From assembly GCF_001005305.1 (NCBI RefSeq), contig NZ_LBMH01000015.1:1-62467 (forward strand): DNA of 62,467 nucleotides, in the 5' to 3' direction. Origin of the DNA: Kordia zhangzhouensis. Its GTDB lineage: Bacteria; Bacteroidota; Bacteroidia; Flavobacteriales; Flavobacteriaceae. The notes under the pieces were generated by a model. It saw nothing but the letters and a program-made list of their open reading frames with translations, was not told the origin of the DNA and did no database searches. Positions 36,213-45,093 of the stretch are shown here, piece by piece (the stretch's first letter is position 1; every line of letters starts with the position of its first letter). The position numbers and the translations under genes are program-made.

Positions 36213-37163
36213 TTATTCAGTTACTAATAACCAAGCTTCTGGAGCAATTGTTTCTTTGATTTTTAGCAACGCTTCAGCTGCTTCAGCTCTAGTGGTATAA
36301 CTTGCAAAAGAAACTTGATGCAAGCCATATTTATTTTTTCCAATCAATGAAGCATCAAAACCATTGGCTTTCAACTCTTCTACTTTTGTATACGCATTTT
36401 CTTCAACTCTAAAGGCGCCAGCTACTACATGATAATTTTGAACTTCTTTGGTAACTTGTAATGTTATAGAAGGAAGTTCTACAGGATTCGCATTAAAAAA
36501 AGTGGCTTGTTGAATATATGAATTGATTGATTTTTGTGCTTTGGTTTGTTCTGCAATTTGTTGTTGCGATTCGTATTGTTTAAACCCAAAAAAGCTAGCG
36601 CTAACAATAATGGCAGCTGCAGCGGCATATTTCCAAGGGAAACGATATTTAGTACGTTCTTGAGAAGCTACTAGAGAAATAACAGAAGTTTCTTCTTCAT
36701 TGGTAGCAACTACAACCTCTTCTTTTTTAGTTTCCTCTACAATTCTTTGAATCTCTGATGATACAAACGAAGAGAGCCCAAACGAAGAAGTTAGATAATT
36801 TAAGTGATAAGAAGGCTCAAATTGAATATTTCCTTCTACATTAAGAGATAAATCTCCAATATTTTCAAGTGAAACAATCTCTGTATTCTTTAATTGCTTT
36901 TTCCAATTAGCAACTTCCGTAAGTACCTTTTGCAAGGTGTTTTCATATCCATCTTCTGTAAGATCAGCAATATATTTTACCAATAATCCATCATTGGAAG
37001 TCAATTGAGCATTAAATGATACTACTTTTGATGGTGGATAAAATGCATTGGTTGTGTGATGTACTTGCGCTCCTTTTCGTTGCGTTAAAAAAGCACCAAA
37101 CTCAGGAACAGTCACACACTCATATCTATATAAAAGGTCGCTTATGTATTGGTCTAATCTCAT
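36213..37163 (-). CDS. Membrane protein with N-terminal HU-like domain and C-terminal SPOR domain
   Basis: 316 aa from the Met at 37163 (MRLDQYISDLLYRYECV). The first 125 residues look like the paired CCDC81-type prokaryotic HU-like domains (VPEFGAFL, ENIGDL). A single membrane helix follows (about 178-194), then a periplasmic linker and a SPOR domain (about 242-316, YHVVAGAFRVEENA and KYGLHQVSFASY). SPOR domains bind denuded peptidoglycan at division sites. The protein would place an HU-like domain in the cytoplasm and a glycan-binding domain outside. The longer start at 37208 is rejected because the -7 element lies inside it. Confidence 0.82.
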   Translation of the reverse strand: MRLDQYISDLLYRYECVTVPEFGAFLTQRKGAQVHHTTNAFYPPSKVVSFNAQLTSNDGLLVKYIADLTEDGYENTLQKVLTEVANWKKQLKNTEIVSLENIGDLSLNVEGNIQFEPSYHLNYLTSSFGLSSFVSSEIQRIVEETKKEEVVVATNEEETSVISLVASQERTKYRFPWKYAAAAAIIVSASFFGFKQYESQQQIAEQTKAQKSINSYIQQATFFNANPVELPSITLQVTKEVQNYHVVAGAFRVEENAYTKVEELKANGFDASLIGKNKYGLHQVSFASYTTRAEAAEALLKIKETIAPEAWLLVTE

Positions 37164-37168
37164 TAAAA

Positions 37169-37176
37169 CAAATTTA
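37169..37176 (-). promoter_or_regulatory. -7 element directly before the HU/SPOR gene
   Basis: The minus strand reads TAAATTTG, an exact match ending only five bases before the ATG at 37163. Transcription would start at or next to the start codon. Confidence 0.5.
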
Positions 37177-37264
37177 GAAAAAAATTGAAGCCGATAAAAT
37201 ATCTGCATAACTTTTTATTAACATTTAAAAATCCTGTAACTTTAGTCGTGTAAATCAAAAAGAT

Positions 37265-38371
37265 ATGAATAATGACCATGATTTGCTGTACACATTAGCA
37301 TTGCAAAAAACAGCAAAAGTTGGCGATATATTAGCGAAAAAACTAATAAAACATTGCGGATCCGCAGAAGCGGTTCTTAAAGAAAAAAAAGAAAATTTAC
37401 TTAAAATTGAGGGAATTGGAACCTATGTTTTAGCAGACTTATATAACGCAAGTAATTTGAGAGCTGCCGAAAATGAATTGCAGTTTATACAACGGGAAGC
37501 TATTCAAGCTCATTACTTTTTAGAGAAAACCTATCCACAACGATTATTGCATTGTCCAGACAGTCCGATTGTGTTATTTCAAAAAGGAAATGCAGATTTG
37601 AATGCTGCAAAAATGATTAGCATAGTAGGAACACGAAAGGCAACATCATATGGTGCGCAATTTTGTGAAGAACTGATTGAAAACTTATCTCCTATACAAC
37701 CAACGATTGTTTCAGGTTTTGCTTACGGAATTGATATTGTGGCACAGCGTTCAGCTATTCAAAATCACATTCCTACAATTGGTTGTTTGGCACATGGTTT
37801 AAATCAAATTTATCCTAAAGTACATAGTAAATATGTAGATTCTGTTCAAAAAAATGGGGCATTTGTAACGGATTTTTGGAGTAGTTCTAAGCCAGATAGG
37901 GAAAATTTTTTAAAACGAAACCGATTAATAGCAGGAATGTCACAAGCAACCATCGTAATTGAATCTGCCGAAAAAGGTGGAAGTTTAGTCACTGCTCATA
38001 TTGCCAATTCCTATAATAGAGATGTATTTGCTGTTCCAGGAAGAGTAGGAGACTTACAAAGTATAGGATGCAATAATTTGATTAAACAGCAACGAGCACA
38101 TATACTAACTACTGCGGCTGATATAGTATATATGCTAGGATGGTCGTTAGAAAGAGAAGAAATAAAACCGCTTCAAAAACAGCTTTTTGTTGATCTTAGC
38201 CCAGAGGAAACTTCCATACATTCCTACTTGCAGGAAAAAGGACAAAGTATGTTGGATACTATTGCGTTGGCTCAAAAATTGCCTATTCATAAAATTACAC
38301 CAATCTTACTTCAGATGGAAATGAAAGGTGTAATCAAGCCTTTGCCAGGAAAATTATTTGAAGCCGTATAA
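37265..38371 (+). CDS. dprA: DNA-processing protein DprA
   Basis: 368 aa. An N-terminal helix-hairpin-helix segment (about 10-60, EGIGTYVLADL) precedes the Rossmann-like DprA core with SIVGTRKATSYG, VSGFAYGIDIVAQ and NRLIAGMSQATIVIESAEKGGSL. A C-terminal winged helix of the DML1 type ends the protein. DprA loads RecA onto incoming single-stranded DNA during natural transformation. recA lies 6.7 kb downstream but is not part of this operon. A near-consensus -7 sequence (TAACTTTA) lies just upstream. Confidence 0.95.
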   Translation: MNNDHDLLYTLALQKTAKVGDILAKKLIKHCGSAEAVLKEKKENLLKIEGIGTYVLADLYNASNLRAAENELQFIQREAIQAHYFLEKTYPQRLLHCPDSPIVLFQKGNADLNAAKMISIVGTRKATSYGAQFCEELIENLSPIQPTIVSGFAYGIDIVAQRSAIQNHIPTIGCLAHGLNQIYPKVHSKYVDSVQKNGAFVTDFWSSSKPDRENFLKRNRLIAGMSQATIVIESAEKGGSLVTAHIANSYNRDVFAVPGRVGDLQSIGCNNLIKQQRAHILTTAADIVYMLGWSLEREEIKPLQKQLFVDLSPEETSIHSYLQEKGQSMLDTIALAQKLPIHKITPILLQMEMKGVIKPLPGKLFEAV

Positions 38372-38437
38372 TCGTAGCGCGTTGATTATTAGGAAATAAA
38401 AACTATATTTATAGTGAAAACTAACACTATTGAACGT

Positions 38438-39397
38438 ATGAAAAAACTTTCTTTTGGAGTATTCTTTTTGAGTGTCAATTGCCTTTTGGCTCAGATCCAT
38501 TTAGTAAGTCCTGAAAAACTAGAGCAACAAAATACAAGCACAATACATATCAGTGCACAAACTCCAGTAAAAAATCAAGGAAATGGAAATACATGTAGCG
38601 CTTTTGGAGTTGCTGCTGCATTGGAGACTTTGCCAAACATGCCTAAAGATATTAGTGAAAACTTTTTGTATTCTGCCCAAAAATACGAACAATTAGATGC
38701 TGAAACAGGCGTTACTAGAGGGAATTTTTTAAAATCCTATATCATGTCTTTGCCAAAATATGGGATTCTTACGGAAGCTGCGTTACCATACCCAAATATA
38801 ATTGCGGGAACATGGAATGAGAATGATCCAGAAATCATGAAAGCCTTAAAAGAGTCCACTACTGGACCGGTAACCTTTCTGCTTAAATACAAGTCGACTG
38901 CCAAAAAAATATCATTAGATTCTTTTGAGTATTTAGGGCAAATAGATAGTAAAAATGTAAAACATTTAAAATTTTTGTTAGACAGTGGAATTAAAGCAAT
39001 TCCTGTATCATATGAACTATATATACCTGCCTGGAAACCTTTTAAAGCTCAAAAATACCATACCATAACGCCTGATGAAGGTTATGGTGTGTTAATGCAA
39101 GATGGAAGCTATGCTAAATATTCTGATATTAAAAGTCGTTTTCCAGATATTAACGAACGAATTAACAATCAGCAGGTTTCTTTTCTTCGAACTGTAGCAC
39201 CTACAGCCAATTTTAATCCTTACGGAGGACATGTAGTCACAATTGTTGGGTATGACTCAGAAGGATTTATTATTAAAAATTCTTGGGGAGCTGATTGGCG
39301 TTACTTTGGTTATGAACGCATTAGTTATGATTATCACGAATTATTTGCCTATGAGGCATTGGTTATCAAAAGAGTAAGTTATAAGGAAGATAATTAA
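38438..39397 (+). CDS. Exported C1 (papain-like) cysteine peptidase
   Basis: 319 aa from the ATG at 38438, whose signal peptide ends at LLAQ (residue 19); an in-frame GTG at 38414 would bury it. The papain triad is present: Gln47 (oxyanion) and Cys53 in PVKNQGNGNTCSAFG, His265 in GGHVVTIVGYD and Asn281 in KNSWG. There is no long inhibitory propeptide; the catalytic region begins about 20 residues after the signal cleavage site. No lipobox or T9SS tail is seen, so it is probably periplasmic. The substrate is unknown. Confidence 0.88.
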   Translation: MKKLSFGVFFLSVNCLLAQIHLVSPEKLEQQNTSTIHISAQTPVKNQGNGNTCSAFGVAAALETLPNMPKDISENFLYSAQKYEQLDAETGVTRGNFLKSYIMSLPKYGILTEAALPYPNIIAGTWNENDPEIMKALKESTTGPVTFLLKYKSTAKKISLDSFEYLGQIDSKNVKHLKFLLDSGIKAIPVSYELYIPAWKPFKAQKYHTITPDEGYGVLMQDGSYAKYSDIKSRFPDINERINNQQVSFLRTVAPTANFNPYGGHVVTIVGYDSEGFIIKNSWGADWRYFGYERISYDYHELFAYEALVIKRVSYKEDN

Positions 39398-39398
39398 A

Positions 39399-39433
39399 AA
39401 AAGCAGTTAAACCTTTAAAGTCAACTGCTTTTT
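39399..39433. terminator. Bidirectional terminator between the C1 peptidase and trpS
   Basis: AAGCAGTT (39401-39408) and AACTGCTT (39423-39430) form the stem, with A and T tracts on the two outer sides. The genes on both sides converge on it. Confidence 0.82.
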
Positions 39434-39454
39434 CATATAAAATATTTTTAAATC

Positions 39455-40423
39455 TTAATATCCTACCTTTTTACGAACTCTAGCGAGTACTTTGTTTGCA
39501 ATGGCAGAAGCTTTCTGAGCTCCAATAGCTAAGGCTTTATCAATTTCGTCTTTATTTTCTATATAATGATTAAAGCGCTCTCGAGGTGTAGCAAATTTTT
39601 CAGCAATTAATTCGTATAAAGCTTGTTTGGCATGTCCATAACCATAATTTCCTCCCAGATAATTTTGACGCATGGTTTCAATTTGCTCTTCAGAAGCAAG
39701 TAATTTATACAAGGCAAATACATTATCAGTATCTGGATCTTTTGGATCTTCTAAAGGAGTACTATCTGTTTGAATTCCCATAATTTGCTTGCGCAATTTT
39801 TTATCTGTTTGGAAAATATCAATAACATTGTTTTTACTTTTACTCATTTTAGAACCATCTGTTCCAGGAATTAATTGAGTAGCTTCTTGAATTTTAGCTT
39901 CAGGTAATACGAATGTTTCGCCTAATTTTTCATGAAAACGAGTGGCAACATTTCGAGTAATTTCCAAATGTTGTTCCTGATCTTTTCCAACAGGAACAAT
40001 TTCTGCATCATATAATAAAATATCAGCAGCCATCAACATTGGATATGTAAATAACCCCGCATTTACATCTTGCAAACGATCTGCTTTATCTTTAAAGCTA
40101 TGTGCTAGTTTTAAACGATTATATGGGAAAAAACAATTCAAATACCAAGCGAGCTCAGTAACTTGTGGAACATCACTCTGACGATAAAAAATAGTTTTAT
40201 TAATATCTAAACCAAATGCGAGCCAAGCGGCAGCAGTTCTATATGTGTTTTCTCTTAGAGTTTCGCCATCTTTAATCTGCGTAAGTGAATGCATATCAGC
40301 AATAAATAAAAACGATTCGTTTTCATCATTTTGAGCCATTTCGATAGCAGGCACAATTGCGCCTAAAATATTACCTAAATGCGGTGTTCCTGTGCTTTGA
40401 ATTCCTGTAAGTATTCGTGCCAT
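39455..40423 (-). CDS. trpS: Tryptophanyl-tRNA synthetase
   Basis: 322 aa, a class I synthetase. The HIGH-type motif is TPHLGN (13-18) and the KMSKS loop is intact (GSKMSKSKNN, near residue 195). It charges tRNA-Trp. It stands alone, with a -7 element at 40452-40459. Confidence 0.97.
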   Translation of the reverse strand: MARILTGIQSTGTPHLGNILGAIVPAIEMAQNDENESFLFIADMHSLTQIKDGETLRENTYRTAAAWLAFGLDINKTIFYRQSDVPQVTELAWYLNCFFPYNRLKLAHSFKDKADRLQDVNAGLFTYPMLMAADILLYDAEIVPVGKDQEQHLEITRNVATRFHEKLGETFVLPEAKIQEATQLIPGTDGSKMSKSKNNVIDIFQTDKKLRKQIMGIQTDSTPLEDPKDPDTDNVFALYKLLASEEQIETMRQNYLGGNYGYGHAKQALYELIAEKFATPRERFNHYIENKDEIDKALAIGAQKASAIANKVLARVRKKVGY

Positions 40424-40451
40424 GGGTTAAGTGTAATTATAGAATTTTTAG

Positions 40452-40459
40452 CAAATGTA
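40452..40459 (-). promoter_or_regulatory. -7 element of trpS
   Basis: The minus strand reads TACATTTG, an exact match ending 28 bases before the ATG. Confidence 0.6.
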
Positions 40460-40541
40460 CTTCTTTTACATAGAATTTTTAAAAATTATCATGCTTGGTT
40501 TCATAAAAGCATTTTTTGAACACATTTTCGAAACTTTAGTG

Positions 40542-40549
40542 TATTTTTG
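40542..40549 (+). promoter_or_regulatory. -7 element directly before plsC
   Basis: TATTTTTG matches TAnnTTTG exactly and ends six bases before the ATG at 40556. The TTG at 40547 lies inside the element, so it cannot be the start codon. Confidence 0.55.
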
Positions 40550-40555
40550 GCGGGC

Positions 40556-41305
40556 ATGATAGCTTTGATACAAAATATTGGACGATTTTTTTGGCGCATT
40601 TGGTTTTACCTTTTGGTCATCGTTCCTATTCTTTTATTTTTCCCAATTTTACTTATTCTAAGCGCTAGCGAAAAATTTTATCCGCAATTTTTTTGGATTG
40701 CTCGAAACTTGTGGGCGCGCCCAATTTTGTATGGAATGGGTTTTGTTCCTAAGTTTAAAAAAGAAGAAAAAATCATCAAAAGGAAAAGCTATATGCTAAT
40801 TGCAAATCACACAAGTATGACTGATATCATGCTAATGCTGGTAGCTTCTAAAAACCCTTTTGTATTTGTTGGAAAAAAAGAATTGGCAAAACTTCCTATT
40901 TTTGGACTATTTTACAAAAGAACTAGTATTTTAGTTGATAGAGGAAGCGCTCGAAGCAGAAAAGCAGTGTATGATAGTGCGCAAAGGCGTTTAAAACAAG
41001 GAATGAGTATTTGTATTTTTCCTGAAGGAAGAGTGCCTGAAGAAGAAGTGTATTTGGATCTTTTTAAAGATGGTGCTTTTCGATTGGCAATTGAACATCA
41101 AATACCTATTGTACCAATGACATTTGCAGACAATAAAGAACGTTTTCCATACAGTTTTTTTAAAGGCTCACCAGGGCGTATGCGGGTTACCATTCACAAA
41201 TTTCTTCAAACGGAAGGTAAAACACTTGAAAGCAAAAAGGAACTGACAGAAACAGCTCGGAATATCATTCTTAATGAATTACAAGCGTATGGCGTAAAGT
41301 CATAA
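40556..41305 (+). CDS. plsC: 1-acyl-sn-glycerol-3-phosphate acyltransferase
   Basis: 249 aa. An N-terminal membrane anchor (about 14-36) is followed by the PlsC active-site motif NHTSMTD (His85-x4-Asp90), the substrate loop FPEGRVPEEE and IPIVPMTF. It acylates lysophosphatidic acid to phosphatidic acid at the inner-membrane face, in phospholipid synthesis. The ATG at 40556 is chosen because the upstream TTG lies in the -7 element. Confidence 0.9.
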   Translation: MIALIQNIGRFFWRIWFYLLVIVPILLFFPILLILSASEKFYPQFFWIARNLWARPILYGMGFVPKFKKEEKIIKRKSYMLIANHTSMTDIMLMLVASKNPFVFVGKKELAKLPIFGLFYKRTSILVDRGSARSRKAVYDSAQRRLKQGMSICIFPEGRVPEEEVYLDLFKDGAFRLAIEHQIPIVPMTFADNKERFPYSFFKGSPGRMRVTIHKFLQTEGKTLESKKELTETARNIILNELQAYGVKS

Positions 41306-41309
41306 AAAG

Positions 41310-41341
41310 AAAAAACCGCTTTTATAAAAAAAACGGTTTTC
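41310..41341. terminator. Terminator between plsC and the barrel-protein gene
   Basis: AAAACCG (41312-41318) and CGGTTTT (41334-41340) pair across an AT-rich 15-base loop. The two flanking genes converge here. Confidence 0.7.
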
Positions 41342-41396
41342 TGGCAAACATCATTGCTTTTAAAGGTATATGGCAAATACCTAACCAACTAAAAAA

Positions 41397-43001
41397 CTAA
41401 AACCTAAAACTAACACCGGTATACACTCCTACAGAGTAAGGTCTAAAGGTGCCAGTATTTCCTGAAAATGAATTGATTTGATATTTTAGCATAGGTTCTA
41501 AGTTGAACTCCAATTGGTCAGAAAATTTATAATCAATTCCAACACCAATATTTGTACTAAAACTCACATCATTTATATTGGTTGCTTCTCCCAATTCTGC
41601 CAGTAACTCAGGAGAATCTAATATGATACTATTCTCGGTTAATAGTAGTGTACTTACACCACCAATTACATTTACACCCAATTTTTTATCTAAAACAGCA
41701 TATTTGAGTTCTACGGGAACTTCAATATAACTCATGCGCTGATTTAGGTTTCCTTCTATTTGTTTTTCGCGTATTGATGACTCAGAAGTAGGAAGTTGGT
41801 ATTGTGAATACACAATATCAGTAGGTGTTTGACGGTCTTTAATGTCAAAAGAGACATCATTTGTTTTGAAGGCAATTGTTGTTAAGTCAGTTCCATCAAT
41901 AGAAGGAACCAATGCAATATCTTTAGTGCTATAGCTATAATCAACACGATGAATTCCAGAACGAACAGTCAATCTTTTTGAAATATCATACCCTACATTC
42001 AATCCGTAACTTAAATTTACATCACCAACTTTAGTATTGTCTGCAAACGTTTGATCAATTGGAGAACCGTTGGAAAATGTATTGTAATAAGTTGGTGCGG
42101 CATTAGGAGAAATGCTCCATTTTTTGCGTTTTGTTTCAGCAACTTCTGTATTTTCTTTTTCCAATTCATGCAATTCATTGATTACATCTAATAGTGATTT
42201 TTTAATTTCTGTTTCTTTTTCTACTTCTGTAACTGTGGTTTCTGTAGAAATTTCTTTTTCAGATGAAGTATTTGTAGCTGTTGTTAAATCTGCATCAGTT
42301 GCATTTTCTGTTACAGCAACAGTAGTTGCATTGGAGTTCTCGTTTATGTTTTTATTGTTTTTAGTATTGATTGCTCGCTTTTGAGAATCATTTATAGAGT
42401 TGTTCGAGTTTTGGTATGTAAGAGCTGTCTCTGAAACATGATTTCCATTCCCTGTTTTATGTGGATGAACCTTATTTTTTGACAAACTTACGTTGAACTG
42501 ATTATTTGTATGAGTATTATTTTGTTGGTTAACGGCATTTTGTAAAACAGAATTGTTTTCTTGTTTCTCCAAAGATTGTTGATCTGAATTATCAGTTTCG
42601 TTATTTACTATATGTTTTTCGTTTGAAAGATTTTGATGTGTAATGTTTTGATTTGTATCAAAATCTTTAGAATTGTTATCAGCATTCGTTACTGGTGTAT
42701 CTTGATCTGTGTGATTCGTATTTTCCTTTTTTGTAGAAGTAATTGGAGAATCAGTGTTCAATCTGTCCTTAGAATTTGTATTAAATATTGCATTTCCTGC
42801 AAAAAACAATACTACAATAGCAGCAGCTATGCCTGCTCCTTTGTATAACCACGGAAGAAATACAATGCCTTTTCGGTCGCGTTTTTGTTCTTTAGCTGTT
42901 AACTTTTCAGAAATGCTATCCCATAACGCTGGATCTGGTGACGCTTCAAAATCTCGAAAACGTTCTTGAAATAATTTATCTATATCTTTTGGATCACTCA
43001 T
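41397..43001 (-). CDS. Anti-sigma-like N-terminus fused to an outer-membrane beta-barrel
   Basis: 534 aa. Residues 1-48 are a soluble acidic/basic segment with FRDFEASPDPALWDSI. One membrane helix follows (about 53-70, GAGIAAAIVVLFFAG). Residues 75-260 are an Asn/Thr/Gln/Ser-rich low-complexity spacer. Residues 295-534 form a porin-like barrel: alternating aromatic strands, PVELKYAVL, and a final YSVGVYTGVSFRF ending in Phe. It seems to span inner membrane, periplasm and outer membrane. The start overlaps the stop of the upstream ECF sigma gene by eight bases, so it probably restrains that sigma factor while sensing the outer membrane. That role is inferred. Confidence 0.75.
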   Translation of the reverse strand: MSDPKDIDKLFQERFRDFEASPDPALWDSISEKLTAKEQKRDRKGIVFLPWLYKGAGIAAAIVVLFFAGNAIFNTNSKDRLNTDSPITSTKKENTNHTDQDTPVTNADNNSKDFDTNQNITHQNLSNEKHIVNNETDNSDQQSLEKQENNSVLQNAVNQQNNTHTNNQFNVSLSKNKVHPHKTGNGNHVSETALTYQNSNNSINDSQKRAINTKNNKNINENSNATTVAVTENATDADLTTATNTSSEKEISTETTVTEVEKETEIKKSLLDVINELHELEKENTEVAETKRKKWSISPNAAPTYYNTFSNGSPIDQTFADNTKVGDVNLSYGLNVGYDISKRLTVRSGIHRVDYSYSTKDIALVPSIDGTDLTTIAFKTNDVSFDIKDRQTPTDIVYSQYQLPTSESSIREKQIEGNLNQRMSYIEVPVELKYAVLDKKLGVNVIGGVSTLLLTENSIILDSPELLAELGEATNINDVSFSTNIGVGIDYKFSDQLEFNLEPMLKYQINSFSGNTGTFRPYSVGVYTGVSFRF

Positions 43002-43533
43002 TGATGGCGATTTTTTTTTTAAACGATTCTATTTTATTTTTTAAAATCATACGAGCTCTAGCTAAGTTTGACTTTGAAGTGCCTTCTGAAATACCTAACA
43101 TTTCTGCAATTTCTTTATGCGAATACTCATCAAGCACGTATAAATTGAACACCAATCGGTATCGATCAGGCAGTTCTTGTACAATATGTAATAAATAATC
43201 TAACGATACATCTTCTTCATATACTGTAACCGGGACATCTTTCAGTACACGTTCATTGACTATTTCAAAAATACCTTTGGTTCGGTATTTTTGAAGTACT
43301 GTATTTACAGTAACTCTTCGCAACCAACCTTCAAAGGAACCTTTAAAATTGTATTGAGAGATTTTGTCAAAAATAACCATAAAACTATCTTGTAGATTAT
43401 CTTCTGCTTCTACTTGATTACGTGAATACTTTAAGCAAGTACCATATAGTTTTTTTGCAAACATCTTATATAGTTGTGCTTGGGCTTCACGATTGTTATT
43501 CTTGCAATTATATATGAGTTGTTCTAAACTCAC
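42994..43533 (-). CDS. ECF-family RNA polymerase sigma factor
   Basis: 179 aa. Region 2 carries EAEDNLQDSFMVIFDKI and FEGWLRRVTVNTVLQ; region 4 carries YSHKEIAEMLGISEGTSKSNLARAR. It is a standard small ECF sigma factor. Its TGA stop overlaps the ATG of the barrel-fused protein (ATGAGTGA), indicating coupled translation. A lipoprotein gene ends 31 bases upstream, making a likely three-gene operon. Confidence 0.92.
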   Translation of the reverse strand: MSLEQLIYNCKNNNREAQAQLYKMFAKKLYGTCLKYSRNQVEAEDNLQDSFMVIFDKISQYNFKGSFEGWLRRVTVNTVLQKYRTKGIFEIVNERVLKDVPVTVYEEDVSLDYLLHIVQELPDRYRLVFNLYVLDEYSHKEIAEMLGISEGTSKSNLARARMILKNKIESFKKKIAINE

Positions 43534-43564
43534 TCGGTCTGTTGGTTTGGTTGATAACGATTTT

Positions 43565-43987
43565 CTAATTATTTACGGATACCTCATAAATCAAATACAT
43601 ATCTTGTCCGTTTGCATCTTTTCCTTGCCAAAACTTAAATGTGTACGGTTCCGTATCTAATACACTAAAGTTAAAACTTACAGTTTTAAATTCCTCTTCT
43701 AATGTTTCACAATCACTGCGTATGGCAACAAAATTAACAACAGCTACATTGCGAACATTTTGAGGTTCTTGTACGTACTGAAAGTTACTAAATGAATGAC
43801 ATGTAGTAGGTTGTTTGTAAGTGACATGGATGGTATGCGTATTGCCAAAATTGAATTCTTGTGGCATTTCGACACTTTCAATTGGAATAAACTCAAATTG
43901 AAACTCTGCCGTAGAATTATCGTCTACCGAACACGCTTGAAGCATGAACAAACTCACTAAAATAGCTACGAATAATATCTTTTTCAT
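43565..43987 (-). CDS. Lipoprotein of unknown function upstream of an ECF sigma gene
   Basis: 140 aa, with lipobox MLQAC (Cys19). The mature part is beta-rich and compact, with PTTCHSFSNFQYV and RSDCETLEEEF providing two cysteines that may pair. I do not recognise the family. It is the first gene of the probable operon with the sigma factor and barrel protein, so it may belong to the same envelope-sensing unit or be a target. A short inverted repeat, CTACTT-N3-AAGTAG, lies at 44003-44017 just upstream. Confidence 0.7.
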   Translation of the reverse strand: MKKILFVAILVSLFMLQACSVDDNSTAEFQFEFIPIESVEMPQEFNFGNTHTIHVTYKQPTTCHSFSNFQYVQEPQNVRNVAVVNFVAIRSDCETLEEEFKTVSFNFSVLDTEPYTFKFWQGKDANGQDMYLIYEVSVNN

Positions 43988-44051
43988 AGTTCAAAAATTG
44001 GGCTACTTTTCAAGTAGATACATATCTTATCAAAAGGTTGCGTATAAAAAT

Positions 44052-44078
44052 AAAAAAATCCCTAAATAGGGATTTTTT
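44052..44078 (-). terminator. Terminator of recA
   Basis: On the minus strand AAATCCCTA and TAGGGATTT form a tight hairpin flanked by A and T tracts. It begins a few bases after the recA stop. Confidence 0.85.
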
Positions 44079-44085
44079 TAATGAT

Positions 44086-45093
44086 TTAGCTATTAGCAAT
44101 AGCTTCTTTTATTTTTGTTTCGAGTTCTTCAAGTAACTCAGGATTATCTTCCAGGAGTGTTTTTACAGCATCACGACCTTGACCGAGTTTGGAGTCGCCA
44201 TAACTAAACCAAGATCCACTTTTTTTAATAATTTCATAATTGACACCAATATCTAAAATTTCTCCAATTTTAGAAACACCTGTTCCGTACATAATATCAA
44301 ACTCTACAGTTTTAAAAGGTGGAGCGACTTTGTTTTTCACTACTTTGACACGTGTTTTATTTCCTTTTACATCACCATCAGTTCCTTTAATCTGAGTAGA
44401 ACGTCTGATATCCAAACGTACAGAAGCGTAAAACTTTAAAGCATTTCCTCCAGTAGTGGTTTCTGGATTTCCGAACATTACCCCAATTTTTTCACGTAAT
44501 TGGTTAATGAAAATTACGGTACAATTGGTTTTACTTATAGAAGCTGTTAATTTACGAAGTGCTTGAGACATCAAACGCGCATGTAATCCCATTTTCGAAT
44601 CACCCATTTCTCCTTCTATTTCACTTTTTGGAGTCAATGCGGCAACAGAGTCAATCACTACAATGTCAATAGCTCCCGAACGAATCAAATTATCAGCAAT
44701 TTCCAAAGCTTGCTCTCCATGATCTGGTTGAGAAATAATCAAGTTATCGATATCAACGCCTAGTTTTTCTGCATAAAAACGATCAAAAGCATGTTCTGCA
44801 TCAATAAAAGCGGCAATACCTCCTTTTTTCTGAGCTTCTGCCATTGCATGAAGTGTCAACGTTGTTTTACCTGATGATTCAGGTCCAAAAATCTCAATAA
44901 TTCTTCCTCTTGGATAACCACCTACGCCCAAAGCTATGTCTAACCCAAGCGAACCTGAAGAGATTGTATCTACATCTTCTACTACAGAATCTCCTAGCTT
45001 CATGACAGAACCTTTTCCGTAAGTTTTGTCTAGTTTATCTAACGTAAGCTTCAGTGCTTTTAATTTTGCGTCTTTTTCTTTATCTGAACTCAT
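44086..45093 (-). CDS. recA: Recombinase RecA
   Basis: 335 aa, full length. Walker A is GPESSGKTT (70-78); [13 protein letters not shown] is the Walker B strand; [21 protein letters not shown] covers loop L2 and the DNA-binding region. It forms filaments on single-stranded DNA for recombination and repair, and would act with DprA. It is monocistronic. No exact TAnnTTTG and no SOS-box-like palindrome were seen upstream. Confidence 0.97.
   Translation of the reverse strand: MSSDKEKDAKLKALKLTLDKLDKTYGKGSVMKLGDSVVEDVDTISSGSLGLDIALGVGGYPRGRIIEIFGPESSGKTTLTLHAMAEAQKKGGIAAFIDAEHAFDRFYAEKLGVDIDNLIISQPDHGEQALEIADNLIRSGAIDIVVIDSVAALTPKSEIEGEMGDSKMGLHARLMSQALRKLTASISKTNCTVIFINQLREKIGVMFGNPETTTGGNALKFYASVRLDIRRSTQIKGTDGDVKGNKTRVKVVKNKVAPPFKTVEFDIMYGTGVSKIGEILDIGVNYEIIKKSGSWFSYGDSKLGQGRDAVKTLLEDNPELLEELETKIKEAIANS

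Noticed and set aside
37164-37208. Longer start for the HU/SPOR protein
   Set aside because: It contains the -7 element, and the extra residues do not fit the family's usual start.
42112-43198. Plus-strand ORFs of 71-90 aa opposite the barrel-fused protein
   Set aside because: They are complements of the Asn/Thr/Gln-rich spacer and of the sigma gene, rich in Phe/Ser/Cys, without start signals.
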